Source: Sphingomonas sp. BAUL-RG-20F-R05-02
GTDB lineage: Bacteria > Pseudomonadota > Alphaproteobacteria > Sphingomonadales > Sphingomonadaceae
Assembly (NCBI RefSeq): GCF_022662305.1
Contig: NZ_JAKNQH010000001.1
Span: 434,001 to 498,000, forward strand
Length of the DNA stretch: 64,000 nucleotides
Reading direction: 5' to 3'
Below the pieces are notes generated by a model. That model was not told where the DNA came from, made no database searches, and saw only the letters and a program-made list of their open reading frames with translations. The translations under genes and the position numbers were made by a program. Shown here in pieces: positions 8,991 through 17,401 of this stretch (its first letter is position 1; the number at the start of each line of letters is the position of its first letter).

Positions 8991-10364
8991 ATGGCACTCG
9001 ATATCCTCATCGTCGACGACGAGCATGACATCCGCGATCTGGTGGCGGGCGTGCTGGAAGACGAGGGCTACGGCACCCGTAGTGCCGCGAACAGCGACGG
9101 AGCGCTGGAGGCGATCTCGATGCGTCGTCCCTCGCTGGTGTTGCTCGACGTGTGGTTGCACGGTTCGCGGCTAGACGGGCTGGATCTGCTCGACGAGATC
9201 AAGCGTCGCGACTCTACCATCCCGGTGTTGATGATCTCCGGCCATGGCAATCTCGACACTGCGGTCGCTGCGATCCGCCGGGGTGCGGCCGACTTCATCG
9301 AGAAACCTTTCGAAGCCGAGCGGCTGTTGCTGATGGTTGCGCGCGCGACCGAAACCGAGCGCTTGCGCCGGGAGGTCGCTTCGCTTCGCGCCGTGGCCGC
9401 CCGGGATGCCGACCTTACCGGCAACTCTGCCGCGATCAATGCGGTCCGCGCGACGCTCAAGCGGGTCGCCGCGACCGGCAGCCGCGTGTTGGTGATGGGC
9501 GCGGCGGGTGTCGGCAAGGAGATCGCCGCGCGGTTGCTCCACGGCTGGAGCCAGCGTGTCGATGCACCCTTCGTCATCGTCAACGCCGCGCGCATGACGC
9601 CCGAGCGGGTCGATGAGGAATTGTTCGGCGTGGAGGAGGGGGGTGATCTCGTCCGTTCCGGCCTGCTGGAACAAGCGCATGGCGGGACGTTGTTCCTCGA
9701 CGAGATCGCCGACATGCCGATCGCCACACAGGCGCGCATACTCCGCGTGCTGACGGACCAGAGCTTCACGCGCGTCGGCGGCACGCGCATCGTCAAGGTC
9801 GATGTCCGGGTCGTGTCGGCAACGGCGCGCGATCTCGCCCATGAGATATCCGAAGGGCGTTTTCGCGAGGATCTCTACTACCGGCTCAACGTCGTGCCGG
9901 TACAGATCCCGGCGCTGGCCGAACGCCGCGAGGACATCCCGGCGTTGATCTCCCACTTCGTCGCACATTACGCCGCAGACCGGCGGGTGCCGACGCCGGA
10001 GATCGCGCCGGATGCGATGGTCGCGCTGCAATCCTACGAGTGGCCCGGCAACGTCCGGCAACTCCGCAACATCGTCGAACGTGTCATCATCATGGCACCA
10101 GGCGATCGGATCGGTCGTATCGATCTCGACATGCTGCCGAGCGAGGTGCTGGGCGACCCCGGCGAATTGGGCAGCGGCGGAACGGCGATCATGGGCTCAC
10201 CGCTGCGAGAGGCTCGGGAGACGTTCGAGCGTGAGTATCTCCGGGTGCAGATCAAGCGGTTCTCGGGTAACATCTCGCGCACCGCGAACTTCATCGGCAT
10301 GGAGCGTTCCGCATTGCACCGCAAATTGAAGTTGCTCGGTATCACGGAAGGTCGCGACGAATAG
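8991..10364 (+). CDS. ntrX: Response regulator NtrX, without GAFTGA motif
   Basis: A 457-residue NtrC-family regulator phosphorylated by NtrY. The receiver domain (1-120) has LIVDDE, a phospho-acceptor Asp in VLLDVWL, and FIEKPFE. The AAA+ domain follows, with Walker A changed to GAAGVGKE and an intact Walker B GGTLFLDEIADM. Where NtrC has GAFTGA, this protein reads LFGVEEGGDLVRSGLLEQA, so the sigma-54-contacting loop is missing. A C-terminal Fis-type helix-turn-helix (SGNISRTANFIGMERSALHR) remains. NtrX therefore probably binds DNA and acts independently of sigma-54, as I recall being proposed for other alphaproteobacterial NtrX proteins. It is co-transcribed with ntrY; hfq follows after 108 nt. 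Confidence 0.94.
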   Translation: MALDILIVDDEHDIRDLVAGVLEDEGYGTRSAANSDGALEAISMRRPSLVLLDVWLHGSRLDGLDLLDEIKRRDSTIPVLMISGHGNLDTAVAAIRRGAADFIEKPFEAERLLLMVARATETERLRREVASLRAVAARDADLTGNSAAINAVRATLKRVAATGSRVLVMGAAGVGKEIAARLLHGWSQRVDAPFVIVNAARMTPERVDEELFGVEEGGDLVRSGLLEQAHGGTLFLDEIADMPIATQARILRVLTDQSFTRVGGTRIVKVDVRVVSATARDLAHEISEGRFREDLYYRLNVVPVQIPALAERREDIPALISHFVAHYAADRRVPTPEIAPDAMVALQSYEWPGNVRQLRNIVERVIIMAPGDRIGRIDLDMLPSEVLGDPGELGSGGTAIMGSPLREARETFEREYLRVQIKRFSGNISRTANFIGMERSALHRKLKLLGITEGRDE

Positions 10365-10436
10365 TGGACGAAATCGCCAATCGTACCTAGATTAGCGCCG
10401 CGACAATCGCACAACCGACGCCGTAAATGGCGCGCT

Positions 10437-10452
10437 GCGGGAAAAAACCCGC
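10437..10452 (+). other. Small hairpin in the hfq 5' leader
   Basis: GCGGG (10437-10441) and CCCGC (10448-10452) flank a loop of six A residues, 20 nt before the hfq start and upstream of its AAAGGA ribosome-binding site. A-rich loops are good Hfq distal-face ligands, and Hfq autoregulation through its own leader is known in E. coli. A link here is only inference. Confidence 0.3.
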
Positions 10453-10472
10453 CAAGAACAAAGGATCGACCG

Positions 10473-10964
10473 ATGGCCGACAAACAAGCTTCCCTCCAGG
10501 ACCTTTTCCTCAACGCGCTCCGCCGCTCCAAGACGCCGGTGACGATGTTTCTCGTCAAGGGCGTCAAGCTGCAAGGCATCGTGACGTGGTTCGACAATTT
10601 CTCCGTGCTGTTGCGTCGTGATGGTCAATCCCAGTTGATCTACAAGCACGCTATCTCCACGATCATGCCGTCGAGCGCGGTCGATATCGCCGCGATCATC
10701 AACGCCGTGGGAGAAGCGCAGCGTAAGGCGCCGTTGTTGCAAGAAATCTTCCTGAACGCAGTGCGAAAATCGAACGACAACGTGACCATGTTCCTGGTCA
10801 ACGGCGTGATGTTGCAGGGACATATCGCGGCGTTCGATCTGTTCTGCATGTTGCTTCAGCGTGATGGCATGTCCCAGCTTGTCTACAAACATGCGGTGTC
10901 CACTATCCAGCCGGCGCATCCCTTGAACCTCGCCGACGAACAGGCGGATATTGACGAAGAATGA
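10473..10964 (+). CDS. hfq: RNA chaperone Hfq with two tandem Sm domains
   Basis: Hfq normally has about 70-100 residues and forms a hexameric ring that pairs small RNAs with mRNAs. This gene encodes 163 residues with two complete Sm domains in one chain. Domain 1 (about 7-68) contains [21 protein letters not shown] and YKHAIST. Domain 2 (about 88-148) contains [21 protein letters not shown] and YKHAVST. The Sm2 YKHA motif, which binds U-rich RNA on the proximal face, is kept in both. The domains differ at the distal face (K32 against M113) and at the rim (RRSK against RKSN). A linker of about 20 residues and a short acidic tail complete it. ATG at 10473 follows AAAGGA. Similar double-Sm Hfq is, as I recall, reported from Zymomonas mobilis, another sphingomonad relative. 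Confidence 0.97.
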   Translation: MADKQASLQDLFLNALRRSKTPVTMFLVKGVKLQGIVTWFDNFSVLLRRDGQSQLIYKHAISTIMPSSAVDIAAIINAVGEAQRKAPLLQEIFLNAVRKSNDNVTMFLVNGVMLQGHIAAFDLFCMLLQRDGMSQLVYKHAVSTIQPAHPLNLADEQADIDEE

Positions 10965-10974
10965 GAGCAAGACG

Positions 10975-12264
10975 TTGACGACAGGTTTCGAGCGCGACCG
11001 TGATGAATTTGCCCGCGGTGCGCGCGCAATCGTCGTGTATCCGGATCATGGCGCCTCGGCACGGGATGCCGAGGCGCGGCTGGAAGAGACCTCCGGACTT
11101 GCCGCCGCAATTGGCGTGACGGTAGTGGAAAAGGTGCCGCTGCGGGTGCGCGCGCCTAAACCGGCGACACTGATTGGTAGCGGGCAGGTCGAACAGCTCG
11201 CTGCGTCGGTGCGTATGGAGGAAGCGGGCCTGGTTGTCTTCGATGCCGCGCTCACGCCGGTTCAGCAACGCAACCTGGAAACGGCGCTCGAAGCCAAGGT
11301 GATCGACCGCACCGGATTGATCCTGGAGATCTTCGGCGAACGTGCAGCAACGGCCGAGGGTCGGTTGCAGGTTGAACTTGCTCATCTCGATTATCAGGCT
11401 GGCCGGCTGGTGCGTAGCTGGACCCACCTGGAGCGGCAACGTGGCGGTTTCGGCTTCCTGGGCGGTCCGGGCGAAACCCAGATCGAAGCGGATCGCCGCC
11501 TGATCCGTGACCGTATGGCGCGGCTCCGCAAGGAACTTGAGTCCGTCAGCCGCACCCGCGGTCTACACCGTGAACGGCGCCAGCGCGCCCCGTGGCCCGT
11601 GATCGCGCTGGTCGGCTATACCAATGCCGGAAAGTCGACACTGTTCAATCGGCTCACCGGTGCGCATGTCATGGCGGAGGATCTGTTGTTCGCCACCCTT
11701 GATCCGACCTTGCGGCAGATTTCCCTGCCCGGGATCGACAAGGCAATCCTGTCGGACACCGTTGGGTTCGTTTCGGAACTGCCCACCCAGCTCGTTGCCG
11801 CCTTCAAGGCGACGCTCGAAGAGGTCGTGTCGGCCGATCTGCTCATTCACGTTCGCGACATCGCCCACCCCGACACGCAGGCGCAGCGAGCCGACGTCGA
11901 GGAGGTTTTGCGTGATTTAGGTGTAGCGGACACCACGCCGCGGATTGAGGCATGGAACAAGCTCGATCTGCTCGAAAGCGAGGCACATGACGATATGCTT
12001 GCGGAGGCTTCGCGGCGTGATGATGTGGTGGCGATTTCCGCGTTAAGCGGGGAAGGGGTCGATACGCTCGTCGCAACGATTGGTGCACTGCTGACGCAGG
12101 GCCATCGCCGTTACTCGATCACGCTCGACGCTGCCGATGGCGCTGGCGCGGCGTGGCTGCACGCGCACGGCGAAGTGCTTGGTCAGGATGTGGATAGCGA
12201 CCACGCGGTGTACGATGTCAGAATGTCACCTAGCGACTACGAACGCTTTCTGACGCGAAGCTGA
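10975..12264 (+). CDS. hflX: GTPase HflX
   Basis: A ribosome-associated GTPase that splits stalled or heat-damaged ribosomes. The N-terminal nucleotide-binding domain (about 1-185) carries the glycine-rich GGFGFLGGPGETQIEADRRL; the G domain has G1 GYTNAGKST, G3 DTVGF and G4 NKLD. No ATG lies at the right place. I chose TTG at 10975 (TTGFERDRDEF), preceded by GAGAG at suitable distance, giving 429 residues; TTG at 10951, inside the end of hfq, is the alternative. The hfq-hflX pairing is conserved across proteobacteria. The stop faces mazG across 20 nt. Confidence 0.93.
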   Translation: MTTGFERDRDEFARGARAIVVYPDHGASARDAEARLEETSGLAAAIGVTVVEKVPLRVRAPKPATLIGSGQVEQLAASVRMEEAGLVVFDAALTPVQQRNLETALEAKVIDRTGLILEIFGERAATAEGRLQVELAHLDYQAGRLVRSWTHLERQRGGFGFLGGPGETQIEADRRLIRDRMARLRKELESVSRTRGLHRERRQRAPWPVIALVGYTNAGKSTLFNRLTGAHVMAEDLLFATLDPTLRQISLPGIDKAILSDTVGFVSELPTQLVAAFKATLEEVVSADLLIHVRDIAHPDTQAQRADVEEVLRDLGVADTTPRIEAWNKLDLLESEAHDDMLAEASRRDDVVAISALSGEGVDTLVATIGALLTQGHRRYSITLDAADGAGAAWLHAHGEVLGQDVDSDHAVYDVRMSPSDYERFLTRS

Positions 12265-12284
12265 GACGGAACGGCGTACGTCGA

Positions 12285-13040
12285 TCAAGCTTGGTCTTGC
12301 TTTTCAGCGGACTTGGCTTGACGCCACAGTTCCTCCTGCGCGTCGAGATCTCGTGATGCCATCGCGGGGTCGAGTGCTTCCATTGTGCGAAAGCGTCGCT
12401 CGAACTTCGCGTTCCCAGCGCGCAGGGCGGCTTCCGCATCGACGCCGAGGTGCTTTGCCCAGTTAACCACTGCAAACAGGAGATCGCCGATCTCTTCCGC
12501 GCGTTCGGTGTGCGTTGTTGCGCGGGCCACTTCGGACAGCTCTTCGTCGATCTTTGCACGCGGGCCGCTTGCATCAGGCCAGTCGAAGCCGACCCGCGCC
12601 GCGCGCTTTTGCAACTTTTCCGCGCGGAGCAGCGCGGGCAGGCCGATCGCCACGCCATCGAGCGCGCCTGACGACGCCTTGGCAGCGCGCTCGTCAGCCT
12701 TGATCTGTTCCCAAAGGTGATCGCCGCCATTCGCCGCATCGCCGAAGATATGAGGGTGACGCCGTTCCATCTTATCGCTGATCGACGTGACGACATCGGC
12801 AAATGCGAAATGCCCGGCTTCTTCGGCCATGCGGCTATGGAACACGACCTGGAGCAACAGATCTCCAAGCTCATCGCGCAACTCCGCCATATCGCCGCGC
12901 TCACATGCGTCGGCGACTTCGTAAGCTTCCTCGATCGTGTACGGCGCTATCGAGGCGAAGGTCTGCGCGCGGTCCCATTCACAACCGAGCGCAGGGTCGC
13001 GCAGGCGAGCCATGATGGTTAGCAGTCGCTCGATCATCAT
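12285..13040 (-). CDS. mazG: Nucleoside triphosphate pyrophosphohydrolase MazG
   Basis: A 251-residue all-alpha NTP pyrophosphatase that converts NTPs to NMPs and PPi and limits misincorporation. It contains two MazG units. The first has CEWDRAQTFASIAPYTIEEA followed by the metal-binding ELRDELGDLLLQVVFH; the second has KIDEELSEVARA and ERAEEIGDLLFAVVNWAK. Length and the CPWD-like start (here CEWD) match MazG. Two ATG codons open the gene at 13040, with GGAAGG a few bases upstream. It lies tail to tail with hflX. Confidence 0.95.
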   Translation of the reverse strand: MMIERLLTIMARLRDPALGCEWDRAQTFASIAPYTIEEAYEVADACERGDMAELRDELGDLLLQVVFHSRMAEEAGHFAFADVVTSISDKMERRHPHIFGDAANGGDHLWEQIKADERAAKASSGALDGVAIGLPALLRAEKLQKRAARVGFDWPDASGPRAKIDEELSEVARATTHTERAEEIGDLLFAVVNWAKHLGVDAEAALRAGNAKFERRFRTMEALDPAMASRDLDAQEELWRQAKSAEKQDQA

Positions 13041-13065
13041 CCAACCTTCCTAGTTCGCCAGTTCG

Positions 13066-13079
13066 ATAATATGTATTAT
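13066..13079. promoter_or_regulatory. AT-rich palindrome ATAATATGTATTAT upstream of mazG
   Basis: ATAATA and TATTAT are exact inverted repeats separated by TG, standing out in GC-rich surroundings. The element overlaps the stop codon of the small membrane gene and lies 26 nt upstream of the mazG start, where a -10 region would be expected on the minus strand. It is a candidate mazG promoter or operator. I could not find a good -35 partner. Confidence 0.3.
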
Positions 13080-13291
13080 GTTAAATTGCCGGTGTACCGC
13101 GGCTGCTCTCTTGCTGCGGTACCCGTGCCTGTCGCTTGCTGCCATGCCGCGATCGCCAGATACAGCAACGCAAAGATCGCCAGCCATGCGAGCGCCATTT
13201 TCACCACCTCACCGACCGGTAGTCTTCGCGAGATCAACGCAGCGACCGGCAGCATCAGCATGACCACGTAAAGCAGCACGTCGCCCGTCAC
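13076..13291 (-). CDS. Small inner-membrane protein, unknown
   Basis: A 71-residue protein with two predicted membrane helices (about residues 4-22 and 30-50) and a polar, positively charged C-terminus. I do not recognise a family. Its ATG at 13291 overlaps the stop of the preceding hydrolase gene (ATGA), so it is translationally coupled to the tatD-hydrolase run, which supports it being real. mazG follows after 35 nt. Confidence 0.65.
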   Translation of the reverse strand: MTGDVLLYVVMLMLPVAALISRRLPVGEVVKMALAWLAIFALLYLAIAAWQQATGTGTAAREQPRYTGNLT

Positions 13292-14052
13292 AGCGTGATC
13301 TCCAGCCCGTCATACCCCGGTTCCACCCCACGCGGCAGCCGCCCGGCGAGCGTCGCATAATCTAACGACTGATCCATATGCGTGAGCACCGCGCGTCGTG
13401 GCTTCAGTGTCGCGATCCAGCCCAACGTCGTCGCAAGCTCGGCATGAGACGGGTGAACGCGCTCCCGCAGGGCATCAACGATCCAGACGTCGAGCTTGCT
13501 GTAAAGCCGCTCTGCATCTTCCGTCATTGCCTTGATATCGGTCGCATAGCCGAGGCTCCTGGCATCGGCTTCGAAGCGCAATCCGGCGGAGGTAATCGCG
13601 CCATGCGGCTGATCGACAACACCGATCGTGATGTCTCCCACGATGAGGGTATCAGCCAGATGTTCCATCGTGGCGGTCGGTGGATAGCCGCCCGCGCCGG
13701 CGAAGACATAGGGGAAGCGCGTGGTCAGAGTGGTGGCTGTCCAAGGTCGCGCGAAGCCCCGCACCGGGTGGCCGAGTTCGTGATACACCTGTCGCAAATC
13801 GTCGATGCCGTGCGTGTGATCGGCATGGTCGTGCGTCCAGATCACCGCGTCTACCGTGCCGACCCGCGCTGCCAGCAGCTGCGCTCGCATGTCCGGCCCG
13901 GTGTCGACAAGGATGCGCGTGGTTTCAGTTTCTACCAAGATTGACGCGCGCGTGCGGGCGTTGCGCGGATCAGCCGGATTGCATGCGCCCCAGTCGTTGC
14001 CGATCCGTGGCACACCGGACGACGTGCCCGATCCGAGAACCCGCACCTTCAT
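13288..14052 (-). CDS. Metallo-beta-lactamase-fold hydrolase (PhnP-like)
   Basis: A 254-residue cytoplasmic metallohydrolase. The metal motif THDHADHTHGIDDLRQ (residues about 73-88) is the HxHxDH signature, and further ligands are likely in DQPHGA, YATDIK and THMD. The N-terminal VLGSGTSSGVPRIG is typical of the PhnP / cyclic-phosphodiesterase branch of the superfamily. The exact substrate cannot be read; a phosphodiester is likely. It overlaps tatD upstream (ATGA) and the small membrane gene downstream (ATGA). The tatD-hydrolase pairing after metG recurs in alphaproteobacteria. Confidence 0.87.
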   Translation of the reverse strand: MKVRVLGSGTSSGVPRIGNDWGACNPADPRNARTRASILVETETTRILVDTGPDMRAQLLAARVGTVDAVIWTHDHADHTHGIDDLRQVYHELGHPVRGFARPWTATTLTTRFPYVFAGAGGYPPTATMEHLADTLIVGDITIGVVDQPHGAITSAGLRFEADARSLGYATDIKAMTEDAERLYSKLDVWIVDALRERVHPSHAELATTLGWIATLKPRRAVLTHMDQSLDYATLAGRLPRGVEPGYDGLEITL

Positions 14053-14825
14053 ATGCGTACTTTGTTGAACAACGTGTAAAAATTGCTGGCGGTTGCCGCC
14101 GCCAGCGCGGCGAGACTATCCTGCCGCAACCCAGCCAGAAACGCGCCCGTGTCGGCAACGAATGCGGGTTCCCCCACCTTACCCCGATGCGGCACGGGCG
14201 CGAGGAACGGCGCGTCGGTCTCAATCAGCAACCGCTCGATCGGCAGGCGCTTCGCTGTCGCCTGCAACGCCTGCGCGTTCTTGAACGTCACGATACCCGA
14301 AATCGAAATATAGAAACCGAGGTCCAGCGCAATATCGGCAAAGGCGTCGCTTGCGGTGAAACAGTGGATCACGCCGGGGAACGCCCCCTGCTCCATCTCC
14401 TCACGCAGGATCGCCGCAGTATCATCCTCGGCCTCGCGGGTGTGTACGACGATTGGCAACTGCGTTTCCCGCGCCGCGGCGATATGCGCACGAAAACTTG
14501 CCTGCTGACGTTCGCGGTCACTCTTGTCGTAATAATAATCGAGGCCGGTTTCGCCGATGCCGACAACCCGTGGATGCTGCGCACGCTCGATCAGGCGCGC
14601 TGTGCCGACGTCGGGGTGCTGATCGGCTTCGTGCGGGTGAATGCCGACCGTTGCCCAGACGTCCGGCTCACGCTCGGCGGTGCCGAGTACCTGATCCCAT
14701 TCGCTTTCCCGCGTTGCGATGTTCAGCATCACCTCGACACCTGTGGCACGGGCGCGGGCAAGCACCTCCTGCTGGCGCTCACCCAATCCCTTGTAATCGA
14801 GATGACAATGGCTGTCGGCGAACAT
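14049..14825 (-). CDS. tatD: TatD family metal-dependent DNase
   Basis: A 258-residue TIM-barrel hydrolase of the TatD/YcfH family with 3'-5' exonuclease activity. Metal ligands and signatures are in order: DSHCHLD (residues 4-10), GIHPHEA, GIGETGLDYYY with the metal-bridging Glu, VVHTREA, IHCFTAS, and ETDAPFLAP near residue 205. ATG at 14825 shares its A with the metG stop (TGATG), so the pair is coupled; the longer open frame upstream only overlaps metG. The gene order metG-tatD is widely conserved. Confidence 0.95.
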   Translation of the reverse strand: MFADSHCHLDYKGLGERQQEVLARARATGVEVMLNIATRESEWDQVLGTAEREPDVWATVGIHPHEADQHPDVGTARLIERAQHPRVVGIGETGLDYYYDKSDRERQQASFRAHIAAARETQLPIVVHTREAEDDTAAILREEMEQGAFPGVIHCFTASDAFADIALDLGFYISISGIVTFKNAQALQATAKRLPIERLLIETDAPFLAPVPHRGKVGEPAFVADTGAFLAGLRQDSLAALAAATASNFYTLFNKVRI

Positions 14826-16399
14826 CAAGCAGCGCCCTCGCCTACGTCTTCTACCGGGACTTCCAATCGCGGAAACAGTCCGACCGGCTGCTCCAGGCGG
14901 AAGCCGCTCTTGGCAAGCTCTGCGTACCAAGGTGTTCCGATTGCGACGAAATCCCGCAGGTTTGCGGCAATACCCATGCGGTCGAGCAAGGTCGCGGCGC
15001 TGCGCGGGATGATCGGCTGGATAGCGACTGCAAGCTGCGCGATGCAGATGTAGAGCGTCGCCAGCACCGTCTCCATCCGCGCGGGATCGGTCTTGCGGAG
15101 CTTCCAGGGCGCCTGTTCGTCAATATAGGCGTTGCAGGCGTATACCGCCTGCATCCAGTGTTCCGTGGCGTGCGACAACGCAAGATCGCCGAACGCCGCA
15201 GGGATCGCCTGTTGCACGGCTTTGCCGACAACCTCCAAGAGCGCCTCGTCCGCGGGATCATCGCCGTGGATTGCCGGCAGCGCGGCATCGCAGTTTTTGA
15301 AAATCTGCGACAGGGTGCGCTGGGCGAGATTGCCGAAGCCATTGGCGAGATCGGCGTTGATGCGCGTGACGATCGCATCGGCCGAATAGCTGCCGTCCTG
15401 ACCGAAGCTGACCTCGCGCAACAGGAAATAGCGCACGGCATCGACCCCGAAGAGGGCGATCAGGTCGGCCGGATCGGTGACGTTGCCGAGCGACTTCGAC
15501 ATCTTCTCACCACGGTTAAGCAGAAAGCCGTGTCCGAATACCATCTTCGGAAGCGCAAGCTTCGCACTCATCAGGAACGCCGGCCAATAAACAGCATGAA
15601 ATCGCACGATATCCTTGCCGATAAGGTGGAGATCGGCTGGCCAAAATCGCGCAAGTGTCTGCCCGTCATCGGGATAGCCCGCGCCGGTGAGATAGTTGGT
15701 CAGCGCATCGACCCAGACATACATGACGTGACCATCGCTGCCCGGCACCTTGACGCCCCAATCGAAGCTGGTGCGGGAAATCGACAGGTCGGCAAGGCCG
15801 CCTTCCACGAAGCGCAGCACCTCGTTGCGACGGCTGTCAGGGCGGATGAAGTCTGGATGCGCGGCATAGTGGTCGAGTAAAGGCTGCTGGTACTTTGAAA
15901 GGCGAAAAAACCAGCTCTCCTCCGCCGTCCAGGTGACAGGCGTGCCTTGCGGCGACAGCTTCGTGCCCCCGTCCCCGTCGATCAGTTCCTTTTCATCGTA
16001 GAATGCCTCGTCGCGAACCGAGTACCAGCCTTCGTAACGGCTTAGGTACAGATCACCGGCGTCCGCCATCGCTTGCCAGATCGCCTGGCTGGCGCGGTGA
16101 TGGTCCGGTTCAGTCGTGCGAATGAAGCGATCATACGAGATATCAAGGCTGTCGCACATGGACCTGAAAAGGCCGGACATCTCATCTGCAAGCGCGCGTA
16201 CCTCGACTCCCTTGTCGCGGGCGGTTTGCACCATTTTGAGGCCGTGTTCATCGGTGCCGGTCTGGAAGCGGACGTCACGGCCGGCCTGCCGATGGAAACG
16301 CGCGATCGCGTCGGCGGCAATGGCTTCATAGGCGTGGCCGATGTGCGGCTTGCCGTTGGGGTAGCTGATTGCGGTGGTGATGTAATAGGGTTCGGCCAT
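14825..16399 (-). CDS. metG: Methionyl-tRNA synthetase
   Basis: A 524-residue class I synthetase charging tRNA-Met. The nucleotide-binding HIGH motif appears as PNGKPHIGHAYEA (residues 14-26) and the KMSKS loop as RGEKMSKSLGNV near residue 300. The anticodon-binding helical domain occupies about residues 370-510. It is the short form: the C-terminal OB-fold tRNA-binding domain of E. coli MetG is absent, as is common in alphaproteobacteria. I did not see the four-cysteine zinc knuckle. It lies between holB (9 nt upstream) and tatD (1-nt overlap). Confidence 0.96.
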   Translation of the reverse strand: MAEPYYITTAISYPNGKPHIGHAYEAIAADAIARFHRQAGRDVRFQTGTDEHGLKMVQTARDKGVEVRALADEMSGLFRSMCDSLDISYDRFIRTTEPDHHRASQAIWQAMADAGDLYLSRYEGWYSVRDEAFYDEKELIDGDGGTKLSPQGTPVTWTAEESWFFRLSKYQQPLLDHYAAHPDFIRPDSRRNEVLRFVEGGLADLSISRTSFDWGVKVPGSDGHVMYVWVDALTNYLTGAGYPDDGQTLARFWPADLHLIGKDIVRFHAVYWPAFLMSAKLALPKMVFGHGFLLNRGEKMSKSLGNVTDPADLIALFGVDAVRYFLLREVSFGQDGSYSADAIVTRINADLANGFGNLAQRTLSQIFKNCDAALPAIHGDDPADEALLEVVGKAVQQAIPAAFGDLALSHATEHWMQAVYACNAYIDEQAPWKLRKTDPARMETVLATLYICIAQLAVAIQPIIPRSAATLLDRMGIAANLRDFVAIGTPWYAELAKSGFRLEQPVGLFPRLEVPVEDVGEGAA

Positions 16400-16408
16400 G
16401 CCGATCCT

Positions 16409-17401
16409 CTAGGCCGGCACGGCGAGCTTCGCAACGAGGCCGGCCATTTCATACACCGTGCCCTGTGCGTCTAGCGACAGTGCGCGTGCCGTCGTCGATA
16501 AGGCACGTGCCGCGTCGTAGCTGTCGAGCGCGACGCGCAGGCGCTCGCCATGCTGGCCACGCGCCATCTCCGCAATGAAAGCGGGTGCGCGATCTAGAAA
16601 CGCCTCGTAGCGGGGCTGTGCGGCTTTCGGAGCGAGCGCCTTGGACAACTTCACCCGCCGTGCGTTGCTGCGGTCGCCATCGCGCGCGATCGCGGCGAGC
16701 GCATCATCCAGCGCAGCTAAGTCAAGGCCGGCGAACCCAAGCGCTCGCCCCGGCGATCCGGCCCCCGCCCGCACCAACGCCGCGACTTCGGCATCCGTAG
16801 CCTGCCCGAGGTTTGCCTGGATGACCGCGCGCATATCCTCGCTCCCGAGCGGATCGAAGCGCAGCGTGCGGCACCGGGAGCGGATCGTCGGCAGCAGGCG
16901 GCCTGGCGCATGGCTGATAAGGATAAAGATGGTTCCCGCCGGCGGCTCCTCAAGGCTCTTGAGCAGCGCGTTAGATGCGCCAGGTCGCTCGACATCGTCG
17001 ATAGCGTCGATCAGGACAACCCGACGGGGTGAGAGCGACGGTTTCATCGCGAACATCGGCAGTAATCCGCGCACCTGCGCGATGGTGATACTGCGTGCCA
17101 ACTCCTGACCCGTCTTATCGGATTCCTTCGGTAAGCGTTTGATTTCGCGATAGTCAGGATGGGAGCCAGCCTCGATCAGCCGGCGTGTTTGGTTGCTTTC
17201 CGGTATGTCGAAGCCGGGGGGCAGCATGCCCGGCGCCGCCGCCTCGGCCAGCAGGCGCAGCGCCGCGGCGCGGGCGAAACGCGCCTTTCCAGTCCCTTCC
17301 GGACCGGCGAACAGCCATGCATGATGCAGTGAACCGCTCGCCATCGCGGCCGCGAACACAGCGTGTGCGGAATCGTTGCCGATCGGTAAGGCTGACGTCA
17401 T
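16409..17401 (-). CDS. holB: DNA polymerase III delta' subunit
   Basis: A 330-residue clamp-loader subunit that helps load the sliding clamp. The AAA+ core shows a P-loop GPEGTGKARFARAAAL near residue 33, a region resembling Walker B (VVLIDAIDDVERPGASNALLKSLEEP) and the SRC motif in RSRCRTLRF. The four-cysteine zinc module seen in E. coli delta' between the P-loop and Walker B is not present; that stretch has no cysteines. tmk lies directly upstream with a 4-nt overlap, the same tmk-holB order as in E. coli. Confidence 0.92.
   Translation of the reverse strand: MTSALPIGNDSAHAVFAAAMASGSLHHAWLFAGPEGTGKARFARAAALRLLAEAAAPGMLPPGFDIPESNQTRRLIEAGSHPDYREIKRLPKESDKTGQELARSITIAQVRGLLPMFAMKPSLSPRRVVLIDAIDDVERPGASNALLKSLEEPPAGTIFILISHAPGRLLPTIRSRCRTLRFDPLGSEDMRAVIQANLGQATDAEVAALVRAGAGSPGRALGFAGLDLAALDDALAAIARDGDRSNARRVKLSKALAPKAAQPRYEAFLDRAPAFIAEMARGQHGERLRVALDSYDAARALSTTARALSLDAQGTVYEMAGLVAKLAVPA

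Noticed and set aside
7653-9161. 502-codon open frame on the minus strand opposite ntrY
   Set aside because: Antisense shadow of a well-supported kinase gene; no start signal or family similarity.
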